Source of the DNA: Arenicellaceae bacterium
GTDB taxonomy: Bacteria > Pseudomonadota > Gammaproteobacteria > Arenicellales > Arenicellaceae
NCBI GenBank assembly: GCA_029246505.1
Contig: JAQWNC010000020.1
Location: 1 to 53,513 of the forward strand
Direction of reading: 5' to 3'
Length of the DNA stretch: 53,513 nt
This document shows, in pieces, positions 36,056-43,899 of this stretch. Below the pieces are notes generated by a model. It saw nothing but the letters and a program-made list of their open reading frames with translations. It had not been told where the DNA came from and searched no databases. Each line of letters begins with the position of its first letter. Position 1 is the first letter of the stretch. A program made the position numbers and the translations under genes.

Positions 36056-37174
36056 ATGAACCGCAATTTAGCAAAAATAATTCTCGCTACAATAAACCTA
36101 CTGGTGGTCACAACAGCAACGGCACATCATGGCTCTTCCCCCTATGACAGCACCTCAAGTAAAACTATGGTTGGAACTGTAACTGACTTTCGATTTTCTA
36201 ATCCTCATGTGTTGATTTATTTTGATGTATTACAAGACAACGGCGAAATAGTTAATTGGTCTGGTGAATTAACAAGCCCAAACCGACTCGCCAGAGCTGC
36301 GGGTGGCGCTGGGGGTAACGTCAAATGGAGTAGAGATATCTTGCTTCCTGGAGATAGAATCGAGCTTAGCGGTAACCCAGCGCGTAATGGGGCTCCCTCT
36401 ATACGTCTTCGTCAAGTTATTGATGCTAATGGTACAACTCTGGTAGGCGGAGATAGTAGGACACCAACCTCAACTCCAGTAGCTCGACTCGAGTCAGAAT
36501 CGATTATTTCCTCCGCTAATGATAGGGCCAGAGACCTATCCGGTGTCTGGATGCGTTCAGATAATGAACCCTACTCTAACTATGCCTTTAGTGCTGAATT
36601 GCCGCCAATGACAGATTGGGCAATAAATAAATATAAAGCTGCAAAACCAACATTTGGTGAAAATGGTGTGACGGTAGCTGACAGCAATGACCCTATTTAC
36701 CAATGCCTCCCACCAGGTACGCCGCGTATTTATTTTCATCCACGCCCTTTCGAAATAATCCACACTCCAGGACGCATACTAATCAGTTACGAATACCAGC
36801 AACTACTTCGCGCCATATACACCGACGGTCGCCCTCACCGGAATGACCTTGCCCCAACATGGATGGGTGACTCTACCGGGCATTGGGAGGGCGATACACT
36901 GGTCGTCGAATCAGTCAATTTCAATGACAATACCTGGGTTGACCGCCGTGGCATCCCTCATAGCGATCAATTGCGAGTAGAAGAACGCTTCTATCGTAAT
37001 GGCAATGGTCAATTAATTATCGACATTACAGTAAATGACCCAATAGCCTTCACTGAACCATGGACTGGTCGAAAAACTTTCAAGGCCGTTTCGTGGACAA
37101 TCGAAGAGTTTGTCTGCTTAGATAGCTTGTCATTTGAAGAGTTCGAAGAAGCCCTATTAGAGTATGACAAATAA
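36056..37174 (+). CDS. Exported DUF6152-family protein
   Basis: The 372-residue protein starts with a signal peptide ending TTATAHHG and the family start AHHGSSPYDSTSS. It continues MVGTVTDFRFSNPHVLIYF, ELTSPNRLARAAGGAGG, GDRIELSGNPARNG and a C-terminal domain with WEGDTLVVESVNFNDNTWVD and RRGIPHSDQLRVEERF. The N-terminal third resembles an OB-like fold domain; the rest is specific to this family, which is abundant and uncharacterised in marine gammaproteobacteria. A broken paralogue lies at 5562-6525. The ATG follows AAGGGGATCAAA. Function unknown. Confidence 0.88.
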   Translation: MNRNLAKIILATINLLVVTTATAHHGSSPYDSTSSKTMVGTVTDFRFSNPHVLIYFDVLQDNGEIVNWSGELTSPNRLARAAGGAGGNVKWSRDILLPGDRIELSGNPARNGAPSIRLRQVIDANGTTLVGGDSRTPTSTPVARLESESIISSANDRARDLSGVWMRSDNEPYSNYAFSAELPPMTDWAINKYKAAKPTFGENGVTVADSNDPIYQCLPPGTPRIYFHPRPFEIIHTPGRILISYEYQQLLRAIYTDGRPHRNDLAPTWMGDSTGHWEGDTLVVESVNFNDNTWVDRRGIPHSDQLRVEERFYRNGNGQLIIDITVNDPIAFTEPWTGRKTFKAVSWTIEEFVCLDSLSFEEFEEALLEYDK

Positions 37175-37186
37175 CTGGGGAGTTCG

Positions 37187-37291
37187 ATGCCCATGCGAAG
37201 ATCTCTAATGCTCTTTAGTACTATCCTTCTAAGTCTGGGCTCGTTCGGGCAAGTTCATACCTATCACAGGTCACCATGCTCAACCCACTAG
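37187..37291 (+). pseudogene. 34-codon signal-peptide-like ORF, probable gene-start remnant
   Basis: An ATG at 37187 follows GGGGAG and encodes MRRSLMLFSTILLSLGSFGQ with a basic start and hydrophobic core, then stops at 37289-37291 after 34 codons. It looks like a signal peptide cut off from its mature protein and lies between the DUF6152 and NHL genes. It could instead be a small translated leader. Confidence 0.4.
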
Positions 37292-37317
37292 AGATATCAC
37301 GTAGGAAGGAACATCAA

Positions 37318-38433
37318 ATGAATTCAAGAGCACTCTATTTCGCTCCGCTCGTAGTTTGTCTATTTCTCGGCACCCAGACTACGCTGGCCCAGGTGCCAAG
37401 TTATAAATTCGACCCGGAATGGCCAAAGTTACCGCTACCAAATCAGTGGTGGATGCAGGGTGTCACTGGGCTCTATGTCGATAACGATGACAATATCTGG
37501 GTACTGAACCGGCCGAGTAATCTTAGCAACACCGAAAATTACGCGCAGCTCGATCCGCCTGCTGCGGAATGCTGTGTGGCGCCGCCCGCCATCATAGCCT
37601 TCGATAACGACGGTAACGTTATTCAATCCTGGGACACGCCGGAAGGTCACGGCATGATGGTGGATGCCGATGGATACGTTTGGATCGGCTCAGATACCGT
37701 ACGTAAATACACGGCTGAAGGCAAATTAATAGCAGCAATAGAACGCATCCCAGAAGATGAGGCCCCTGAAGGAAAATACTCACCTGACGTCGAAGTTATA
37801 GTTGATCAGATCGAGGAAGTGCGTGCAGATGAGGCCGCTCGGGAACTGTACACGATCGATAACTACCTGAACGGGCGTGTCATGGTCTATGACATGGATA
37901 CGCTCCAATTCAAGCGTGGCTGGGGAGCTTACGGAAAGCCCCTCAGTGGGATCGTAGGGGGGGGAGCGACTGACGGTGGCGGAGCGGCTTATTACTCGGC
38001 GGAATCTGCTGACCGGGAGACCGGTACACAGGCCGCTGATTTCGTTGGTCACGTCACCATCGGTTTATCAGTCGATGGTCTCGTGTATGTAGCAGATCGA
38101 CGCGGTAACAGAATTCAGGTTTTTACCAAGCAAGGTGAGTTTCAGAAGGAATTTTTTCTCGCGGTAGAAACTCGACAACGCGGGTCTACTGGCGGGATCG
38201 CCTTCTCTCATGATGCCGAACAACAATATCTGATCGTCCCGGACATTCAGAATAATACCATCTGGATTCTTAACAGGGAGGACGGCGCTGTCGTCAGTCG
38301 AGTGGGTAGCGCCGGCAACAATGGCGGGCAATTCCACGGTTTGCATATGGTCGACGTCGATTCAAAGGGTAATATTTATACCGGCGAAGTTCACAGCGGC
38401 GAGCGTGCCCAGCGTTTCATACTAGTGGACTAG
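37318..38433 (+). CDS. Exported NHL-repeat beta-propeller protein
   Basis: The ATG at 37318, preceded by AGGAAGGA, gives 371 residues; an in-frame start at 37276 would place a non-signal tail first. After a signal peptide (LVVCLFLGTQTTLAQ) the protein shows NHL blades: VTGLYVDNDDNIWVLNRPS, MVDADGYVWIGSD, SVDGLVYVADRRGNRIQVF and DVDSKGNIYTGEVHSGERAQ. This architecture is close to the peptidyl-alpha-hydroxyglycine lyase/NHL group. Its ligand is unknown. Similar propellers are at 42539 and 48149 on the other strand. It is unusually GC-rich for the window. Confidence 0.88.
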   Translation: MNSRALYFAPLVVCLFLGTQTTLAQVPSYKFDPEWPKLPLPNQWWMQGVTGLYVDNDDNIWVLNRPSNLSNTENYAQLDPPAAECCVAPPAIIAFDNDGNVIQSWDTPEGHGMMVDADGYVWIGSDTVRKYTAEGKLIAAIERIPEDEAPEGKYSPDVEVIVDQIEEVRADEAARELYTIDNYLNGRVMVYDMDTLQFKRGWGAYGKPLSGIVGGGATDGGGAAYYSAESADRETGTQAADFVGHVTIGLSVDGLVYVADRRGNRIQVFTKQGEFQKEFFLAVETRQRGSTGGIAFSHDAEQQYLIVPDIQNNTIWILNREDGAVVSRVGSAGNNGGQFHGLHMVDVDSKGNIYTGEVHSGERAQRFILVD

Positions 38434-38494
38434 TGCTCCGACAAAAATGCTAAAAATAATTCTAATCGTATTCCCAAGTTCATACCGCGACGGT

Positions 38495-40474
38495 TTAATC
38501 GGGTAACGCAAATACGATGAGTTGTTGCGCGTCGTCTGGGCTTGGGTCGTCAACCGCAGAAGCTGCCGCTGCCACGACTGCAACGTATTGTCTACCATCG
38601 CGCCCCTGGTAGGTAATCGGTACTGCGATCGCGCTCATCGGTAGGCGAGTCATCCAGAGCTCCTCTCCCGTGCTCGAATCGAAAGCTCTAAAGCGTCGGT
38701 CATTGGTAGCGCCGATAAATACGAGACCGCCTGCGGTGGTGATCGGCCCACCCATACCAAGCCGACCTGTACGCTGCTTCTCGACCGGCAACTCTTCAGT
38801 GATGCCTAGTGGAACCTTCCAGGCAATCTCGCCAGTATTCGCATTAACGGCTATAAGGTTCGCCCATGGAGGCCGGTTACACGGCCATGCGCTCTCGCCG
38901 CCGCTGTACACATTCCCATTGGAATCAGGTTCGGCTGAGTTCCACCAAAACCTTGCGAGACGGCCATGTACGCTGTTACGTTCATGAGCACCTGGAACAA
39001 CTGGGTGAGGCTCTATCCAGCCGAAGCTACCCTCATTCATTGTATTAACGAAGACGTAACCGAGATTTGGGTCAACCGCAACACCACCCCAGTTAGCGCC
39101 CCCAATGGACCCCGGAAATACGATCGTTGACGACACCTCGGTACCGGGTGGGCGGTAATTATAAGGTGTGTAAGAACCGGCATTCTCAAACCCTCCACTC
39201 TGTTCATAAACCTCTCGACAAAATGCTGCATGCTCGGGACTGGTGTCCTCAGGCCTAACCATATCACTAGGATCAAAGTCGACTTTGGCGATCGGCGGGG
39301 GCTTAATCGGTATCGGCTGCGTCGGCGAGCTACGTTCACCTGGAACGTCACTAGACGGTACGGGCCGCTCCTCGATACCGAATACCGGCTTCCCAGTCTC
39401 TCGATTGAGGATATACATGTATCCGGTCTTGCCAGCCAATGCGAGTACCGGCACGGTATCGCCATCCACTTCTACATCAAGAAGCGCCGGCGGTGCTGGT
39501 AAGTCGAAATCCCATATATCGTGATGCACGGTCTGAAAATGCCAGCGCCGCTTCCCCGTCGCGACATCCAGCGCAACGATCGAGTTTCCGAATAAGTTAT
39601 CGCCAGGCCGATCACCACCGTAATAGTCGTTGGGGCCTGGACTCTCGAATGCTGTATAGAGCAGACCGAGTTCGGGATCTAGAGTCATCGAAAATGCCCA
39701 ATGAAACAAATTCGGATGATTTCGCCAAGCATCGTTGAGCCAAGTTTCGTGCCCCAACTCACCCGGCTGGGGAACAGAGAGGAACTCCCAAACCTGCTTA
39801 CCGGTGCGAGCGTCCAACGCACGAACCCCGCCGGGTGCTCCGTTTGAACCGACAATGAGCAGGTTACCGTACACCAGCGGCGCGGAATTGTATGACGCTG
39901 GCATCGCCACCGTAAATGTTTCTCCATCCGAGGGACTTAAAATCATCAATTGGTTCGAAGAAGTTACATAGATGCGGTACGGAATGTCCCCATCGCCAGG
40001 CCAATAAGCGAGCCCACGCCTCGACGGTGGAGCCCATTCAGCAGTGTCGACCCGCCAGAGTACGCTACCCGTTTCCGGGGCAAGCGCAACGATGCGATCG
40101 GCTGCCGCAACGTACATTACGCCATCAATGACCAAGGGTGTGAACTCCGAACCACCGCCTAGATCGCCTGTAGTAACGTTACGCCCGAGTCGATAAGACC
40201 ACACCTGCTCAAGATTCCGCACGTTGTCTTTGTTCACTTGCTTAAGCGGGGAATAGCGAGTGCCCGCCAGATCTCGGTTGTAGGTTGGCCAGTCTGCGGC
40301 GGGAGCGGGCTCACCCACGTTGGTTGACTGAGCGCCACTGGGTGACGTATTGAAGAGGCTTAAAGCACACAGAAGGGCGACTGCACAGCTTGTGCGTAAG
40401 CGGGCAAAAAGTTGCATCGCCGTCACAACCCTGACCAACAAAAATAAAACTAGTTTGCGATAAAAACGTGACAT
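38495..40474 (-). CDS. Exported PQQ-dependent quinoprotein dehydrogenase
   Basis: The 659-residue product has a signal region; the ATG at 40474 follows GGGGGGGAAC, and an internal ATG at 40417 (MQLFARLRTSC) is an alternative. Propeller blades follow the quinoprotein pattern: DWPTYNRDLAGTRYSPLKQV, FTPLVIDGVMYVAAADRI, RWHFQTVHHDIWDFDLPAPP, LAGKTGYMYILNRETGKPVF and TAGGLVFIGATNDRRFRAFD. These are the membrane-type glucose/quinate dehydrogenase-like motifs. There is no C-terminal cytochrome c domain. It would oxidise an alcohol or sugar in the periplasm using PQQ; the natural substrate is unknown. Confidence 0.88.
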   Translation of the reverse strand: MSRFYRKLVLFLLVRVVTAMQLFARLRTSCAVALLCALSLFNTSPSGAQSTNVGEPAPAADWPTYNRDLAGTRYSPLKQVNKDNVRNLEQVWSYRLGRNVTTGDLGGGSEFTPLVIDGVMYVAAADRIVALAPETGSVLWRVDTAEWAPPSRRGLAYWPGDGDIPYRIYVTSSNQLMILSPSDGETFTVAMPASYNSAPLVYGNLLIVGSNGAPGGVRALDARTGKQVWEFLSVPQPGELGHETWLNDAWRNHPNLFHWAFSMTLDPELGLLYTAFESPGPNDYYGGDRPGDNLFGNSIVALDVATGKRRWHFQTVHHDIWDFDLPAPPALLDVEVDGDTVPVLALAGKTGYMYILNRETGKPVFGIEERPVPSSDVPGERSSPTQPIPIKPPPIAKVDFDPSDMVRPEDTSPEHAAFCREVYEQSGGFENAGSYTPYNYRPPGTEVSSTIVFPGSIGGANWGGVAVDPNLGYVFVNTMNEGSFGWIEPHPVVPGAHERNSVHGRLARFWWNSAEPDSNGNVYSGGESAWPCNRPPWANLIAVNANTGEIAWKVPLGITEELPVEKQRTGRLGMGGPITTAGGLVFIGATNDRRFRAFDSSTGEELWMTRLPMSAIAVPITYQGRDGRQYVAVVAAAASAVDDPSPDDAQQLIVFALPD

Positions 40475-40521
40475 TTTAGTTCCCCCCCTGCTTTACTATT
40501 TATCGCGAATGTTTGATCGAA

Positions 40522-42153
40522 TCAGTTCAAATTATTCTTAAGAACTAGAATTGATGGCGCTGATTCTGCCAAAGAATTAAAGATGTCACTACCATAAGCG
40601 AACATTCCAACTGGAATATAAGCTCCACCCAGGATGATATCTATGTCAGCATCGCCGTCCAGGTCACCAGCGGCTATGGTCATCCAGCGACCCTTAACCA
40701 ACTCTTGATTAGTGTGGGCACTGAACTCCAAATCTCCATTATTTTGTAGAAATACAAATGACTCTCGTTTCTCTACAGCATAATCAGGGTAGAAAGAGAT
40801 TGCAGCAATATCCAAATCACCATCATTATCGAAATCGGCAGCCTTAGCACCGAATGCTCCGTACATAGGGTAGAAGTACGCCTCATCGAAGCGTAAATCG
40901 CCTTGATTCAAGTAAATTCGAATACCATGAAAGTTCTTTAGTGTGTTGTAGGGATCTGAATCGACGTTATCTCCATTCACAGTCATGATATCCATCAGGC
41001 CATCACTGTTGAAATCCTGTAACTCAAAATAAGTGTGGCCATATGACGGATGTGTTTCGAACACTGTATTGATCTCAAATTCATTAGCACCATTATTGAT
41101 CAATATGTAGAACCCTTCTCTCGCATCCGACATTAGTACGGCAATATCAAGATGATTGTCTCCGTTAAAATCATGCAGCTGCGCCCTAACTGCGCCCGGG
41201 CGATTGATCAGTTCATTCTCGCGGTAGCTACCATCGCTTTGCGATTCGAACCAGGCAACATTACCTTGCCGGCCGCCAAAACCGCAGACGACAAAATCTA
41301 GGGTGCCATCATGATTTAAATCCGCCACCTCCATGTCCGCCATCCGGTAGATATCGTCTACCACAACACTGATGCCCGTTGCAGCGATGCGCTGATCTAT
41401 AATCGGTAACTGGCTTATCGTTGCGACTTTCTCGTACGCAGGATAGTCCCCGATAAGATCACCGACAGATGCCACAAAGGCCGACTCGGCGGTGAACTCG
41501 ATATCCACTGGCATCATCCCTCGGCCGTATTGTAAGGGTTCGAATTCGAGTTGCCCATCACCGCTAAGGACGGCCAACGTATTCGCTCCCGTATCACCGA
41601 TGTAAGCCTGATTTGTTTCCTCTCTAATATGTACCATCGTTGTTACGGCAGGATCTGCATGGTAGTCAGATTGAATAATATTGAATTGAGGCAGCTGCCA
41701 GTTCAAGACCGGTTTGTCAGCCTGAGGAAGTGAGTCTGAAGTAGCCGATTCGACATAGTAATATCGTAGTGCCTCCCAATCACTCTCGCTTAATAGGGGC
41801 ACGGCGGGGACCAAATTATCCTCGTTGAGAAATTTCTTCTTAGCGAGAACGTTCTCTCGCGCAAACTCAGGATGATCGGCGAGATAATCAGCGTTATCAA
41901 TCCCCAGCATGTAACCCATATATGCAAGTGTCATCTCCCAGCTTTGTTTGGGTAGAATACTAGGCGGTGACTCGAGATGACAGCTAGAACAGTAAATATT
42001 TGACAACTGCTTGCCTTTGGATAGCTTACTTACATTTTCTGATTGTTTATTTAATTGACTCAGAAAGGTAACGAGACCTGCTGTTATCAGGACGAACACG
42101 ATAAAATATTTATTGTGGTTGATCAATTTAAAAACTTCAGGATATATTTCCAA
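40522..42153 (-). CDS. Membrane-anchored cytochrome c-FG-GAP/VCBS repeat fusion
   Basis: The 543-residue protein has an N-terminal anchor (YFIVFVLITAGLVTFLSQL), a haem c site IYCSSCHLESPP near residue 55, then about five integrin-type FG-GAP/VCBS blades: DLNHDGTLDFVVCGFG, DFNGDNHLDIAVLMSD, DFNSDGLMDIMTV, DFDNDGDLDIAAISFYP and DLDGDADIDIILGG. Each has a DxDxDGxxD Ca2+ loop. Mono-haem plus a calcium propeller is unusual; it could be an electron-carrying sensor or binding protein of the outer periplasm. It lies just upstream of the quinoprotein on the same strand, so it might be its electron acceptor. Confidence 0.87.
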   Translation of the reverse strand: MEIYPEVFKLINHNKYFIVFVLITAGLVTFLSQLNKQSENVSKLSKGKQLSNIYCSSCHLESPPSILPKQSWEMTLAYMGYMLGIDNADYLADHPEFARENVLAKKKFLNEDNLVPAVPLLSESDWEALRYYYVESATSDSLPQADKPVLNWQLPQFNIIQSDYHADPAVTTMVHIREETNQAYIGDTGANTLAVLSGDGQLEFEPLQYGRGMMPVDIEFTAESAFVASVGDLIGDYPAYEKVATISQLPIIDQRIAATGISVVVDDIYRMADMEVADLNHDGTLDFVVCGFGGRQGNVAWFESQSDGSYRENELINRPGAVRAQLHDFNGDNHLDIAVLMSDAREGFYILINNGANEFEINTVFETHPSYGHTYFELQDFNSDGLMDIMTVNGDNVDSDPYNTLKNFHGIRIYLNQGDLRFDEAYFYPMYGAFGAKAADFDNDGDLDIAAISFYPDYAVEKRESFVFLQNNGDLEFSAHTNQELVKGRWMTIAAGDLDGDADIDIILGGAYIPVGMFAYGSDIFNSLAESAPSILVLKNNLN

Positions 42154-42538
42154 TTATAACTTCAGGCCCTCAGTATATTATTTTGGAATACTTCTAACTA
42201 TTACAAGACTTCCATCAAAGCGTACGAATCTATAATAAATTATTTGGAGAGAATGAAATAAAATAATTTGAATTAAATTAAGGTGCATTGGCCGACACTT
42301 CTTCACTGGTCTTTCACCATCGCCCAGTATAATAACGATAGCAAATGTCTCATAGAGCGCAACATATCTACACAGCCTCGTGCTCTGACATGTAAAGGAG
42401 AATAATTATGTTTCGGCGATAATTTCTCAACATCTGCATTGATAGGCACAAGTGAAGCAACAGGCGCCTCTTTTGAACGTCCCCTATTATCATCCCCGAC
42501 GTTCACGGCCGTCATCACCATCAGCGCCAGAAACTGAC
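42154..42538. other. Intergenic region upstream of the cytochrome/FG-GAP gene
   Basis: These 385 bases hold the upstream region of the 40522-42153 gene and are AT-rich to 42290. A 79-codon minus-strand frame from GTG 42542 overlaps the NHL stop as GTGA, but its sequence resembles nothing I know and its composition is mixed. I do not call it a gene. Confidence 0.4.
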
Positions 42539-43543
42539 TCACCTGTCTATCGGCACGTGCTTCGCCACGGGCTCGTCGTTACCCGCCGTGTAGACGTTAC
42601 CAGCGGAATCAATCACCACGCCTTCGGCCGCTGGGGAAGCGGGATCAGGGTTGGGATGGGGTATGAACGCTGTGACGGATCCGTCTTTGGCGCTCCCTAT
42701 TCGGAGGCCGCGCCCGAACCCTGTGTTCAAAAGTATGTTCGATTGAGAATCAGCGACGTAGATAACGTCATTGCTATCGATCCAAATCCCACTAGGCCGA
42801 CCGAATTGTGTCCACTCTTCGAGGAACATTCCATCCTGGGTAAACAGCTGGATCCGATTGTTCCCGCGGTCCCCGACAAATAACCGGCCTCTGGAATCCA
42901 GGGCCAGAGAGTGGGGAGTCGAAAATTGACCGGGGCCTACACCTTTTTGTCCCCAAGCCTTGATAAATGTCCCATCCTTCGAGAACTTCACGACCCGCGC
43001 ATTTGTCCCGGCATCGTGTCCATCACCCACGAAAATATCACCATTGGCAGCGACGATCACGGCCGAAGGCCCATTGAAAGTGTCAGGACCCTCGCCGGCT
43101 ACGCCGGCGGTACCCAACCTCATCACGATTTCGCCATTCGGGCTAAACTTAATGACCTGATGCCCTTTTCCATCCGTCGCTCGGCCATCGGTAATCCATA
43201 AGTTATCTTCATCGTCAATAGCTATGCCATGGGGAAAGACAAAGACTCCTACGCCAAGGCTCTTCACGACATCACCTAACGGGCTAAACGCAAGCACAGG
43301 CGCTTCGGGCCGACCGTTACAGGTGGTACCTCCGCATCGTTCAACAGCCCAGATATTACCGTGGCTATCGATGTTGAGCGCCGCCATCTGCCCCCAGATT
43401 CTACCCTGTGGCAGCTTGGCCCAATCCAGAATCGAGTGATAGGGATTTGGTACCAAATTCGATTGAGCGGCCACTCGCTCCCCAGATACCCCGATCATCA
43501 TGAGCCCCACTACGGCGAGCCCCACACGAACGACATGAAACAC
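42539..43543 (-). CDS. Exported NHL-repeat beta-propeller protein (source of the 155-bp copy)
   Basis: The 334-residue protein has a signal peptide (MFHVVRVGLAVVGLMMIGVS) and NHL blades such as LNIDSHGNIWAVERCGG, IAIDDEDNLWITDGRA, VAANGDIFVGDGHD, LALDSRGRLFVGDRGNNRIQL and IDSNDVIYVADSQSN. The GTG start at 43543 follows GGAGA. Residues about 247-298 are encoded by the repeat 42651-42805, whose second copy is in the DUF3429 gene. Function unknown; probably a ligand-binding or lyase-like propeller. Confidence 0.88.
   Translation of the reverse strand: MFHVVRVGLAVVGLMMIGVSGERVAAQSNLVPNPYHSILDWAKLPQGRIWGQMAALNIDSHGNIWAVERCGGTTCNGRPEAPVLAFSPLGDVVKSLGVGVFVFPHGIAIDDEDNLWITDGRATDGKGHQVIKFSPNGEIVMRLGTAGVAGEGPDTFNGPSAVIVAANGDIFVGDGHDAGTNARVVKFSKDGTFIKAWGQKGVGPGQFSTPHSLALDSRGRLFVGDRGNNRIQLFTQDGMFLEEWTQFGRPSGIWIDSNDVIYVADSQSNILLNTGFGRGLRIGSAKDGSVTAFIPHPNPDPASPAAEGVVIDSAGNVYTAGNDEPVAKHVPIDR
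42651..42805 (+). repeat. 155-bp dispersed repeat, copy 2 (within the NHL gene)
   Basis: Counterpart of 9818-9972. Six of the seven differences between the copies fall on third codon positions of the NHL frame and five are silent. Confidence 0.95.
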
Positions 43544-43825
43544 TGTAATCTCTCCTTCAGTTCGATAGGCCTACTCATTAGTGGTTTTTGGTTTTATGAT
43601 CCGAATCCCACATTTAGTAATTTAAATAGTTGATAGTATTTTTTCTATGACAAAGCCGTATGCTTGATCAACCCAGTCAATTAACTCCTTCATCGCAGTG
43701 TCTGCTCAGGCACCTAATTGAAGTATATGGAACAGAATGCCCGCACCGCAGTTTTACTGAGCTTTTACGGACCGATTCGTATCCACGGGCTGCTTGTTTC
43801 CTTGATTGCTGCTGGAGATGTTATC

Positions 43826-43861
43826 AAAAAAAACACGGTACCTCCTAGAAGGTACCGTGTT
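43826..43861 (-). terminator. Rho-independent terminator of the TonB receptor gene
   Basis: A perfect 12-base inverted repeat (AACACGGTACCT / AGGTACCGTGTT, 43832-43843 and 43850-43861) is followed, on the minus strand, by a run of T. It lies about 40 bp after the receptor stop. Confidence 0.9.
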
Positions 43862-43899
43862 ATGTCATACGCTAGACTAAAACGTTATTTGGCTCTACT

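Noticed and set aside
42303-42542. 79-codon minus-strand frame overlapping the NHL stop as GTGA
   Set aside because: The overlap alone is tempting, but the protein sequence is featureless, with no signal, domain or ribosome site.
42452-42883. 143-codon plus-strand frame in the 42.5-kb region
   Set aside because: It is the antisense shadow of the NHL gene. Its likeness to the DUF3429 gene is explained by the 155-bp repeat.
43598-43627. TGATCC-N18-TTTAAA on the plus strand
   Set aside because: The -10 lacks TAT and no plus-strand gene follows.
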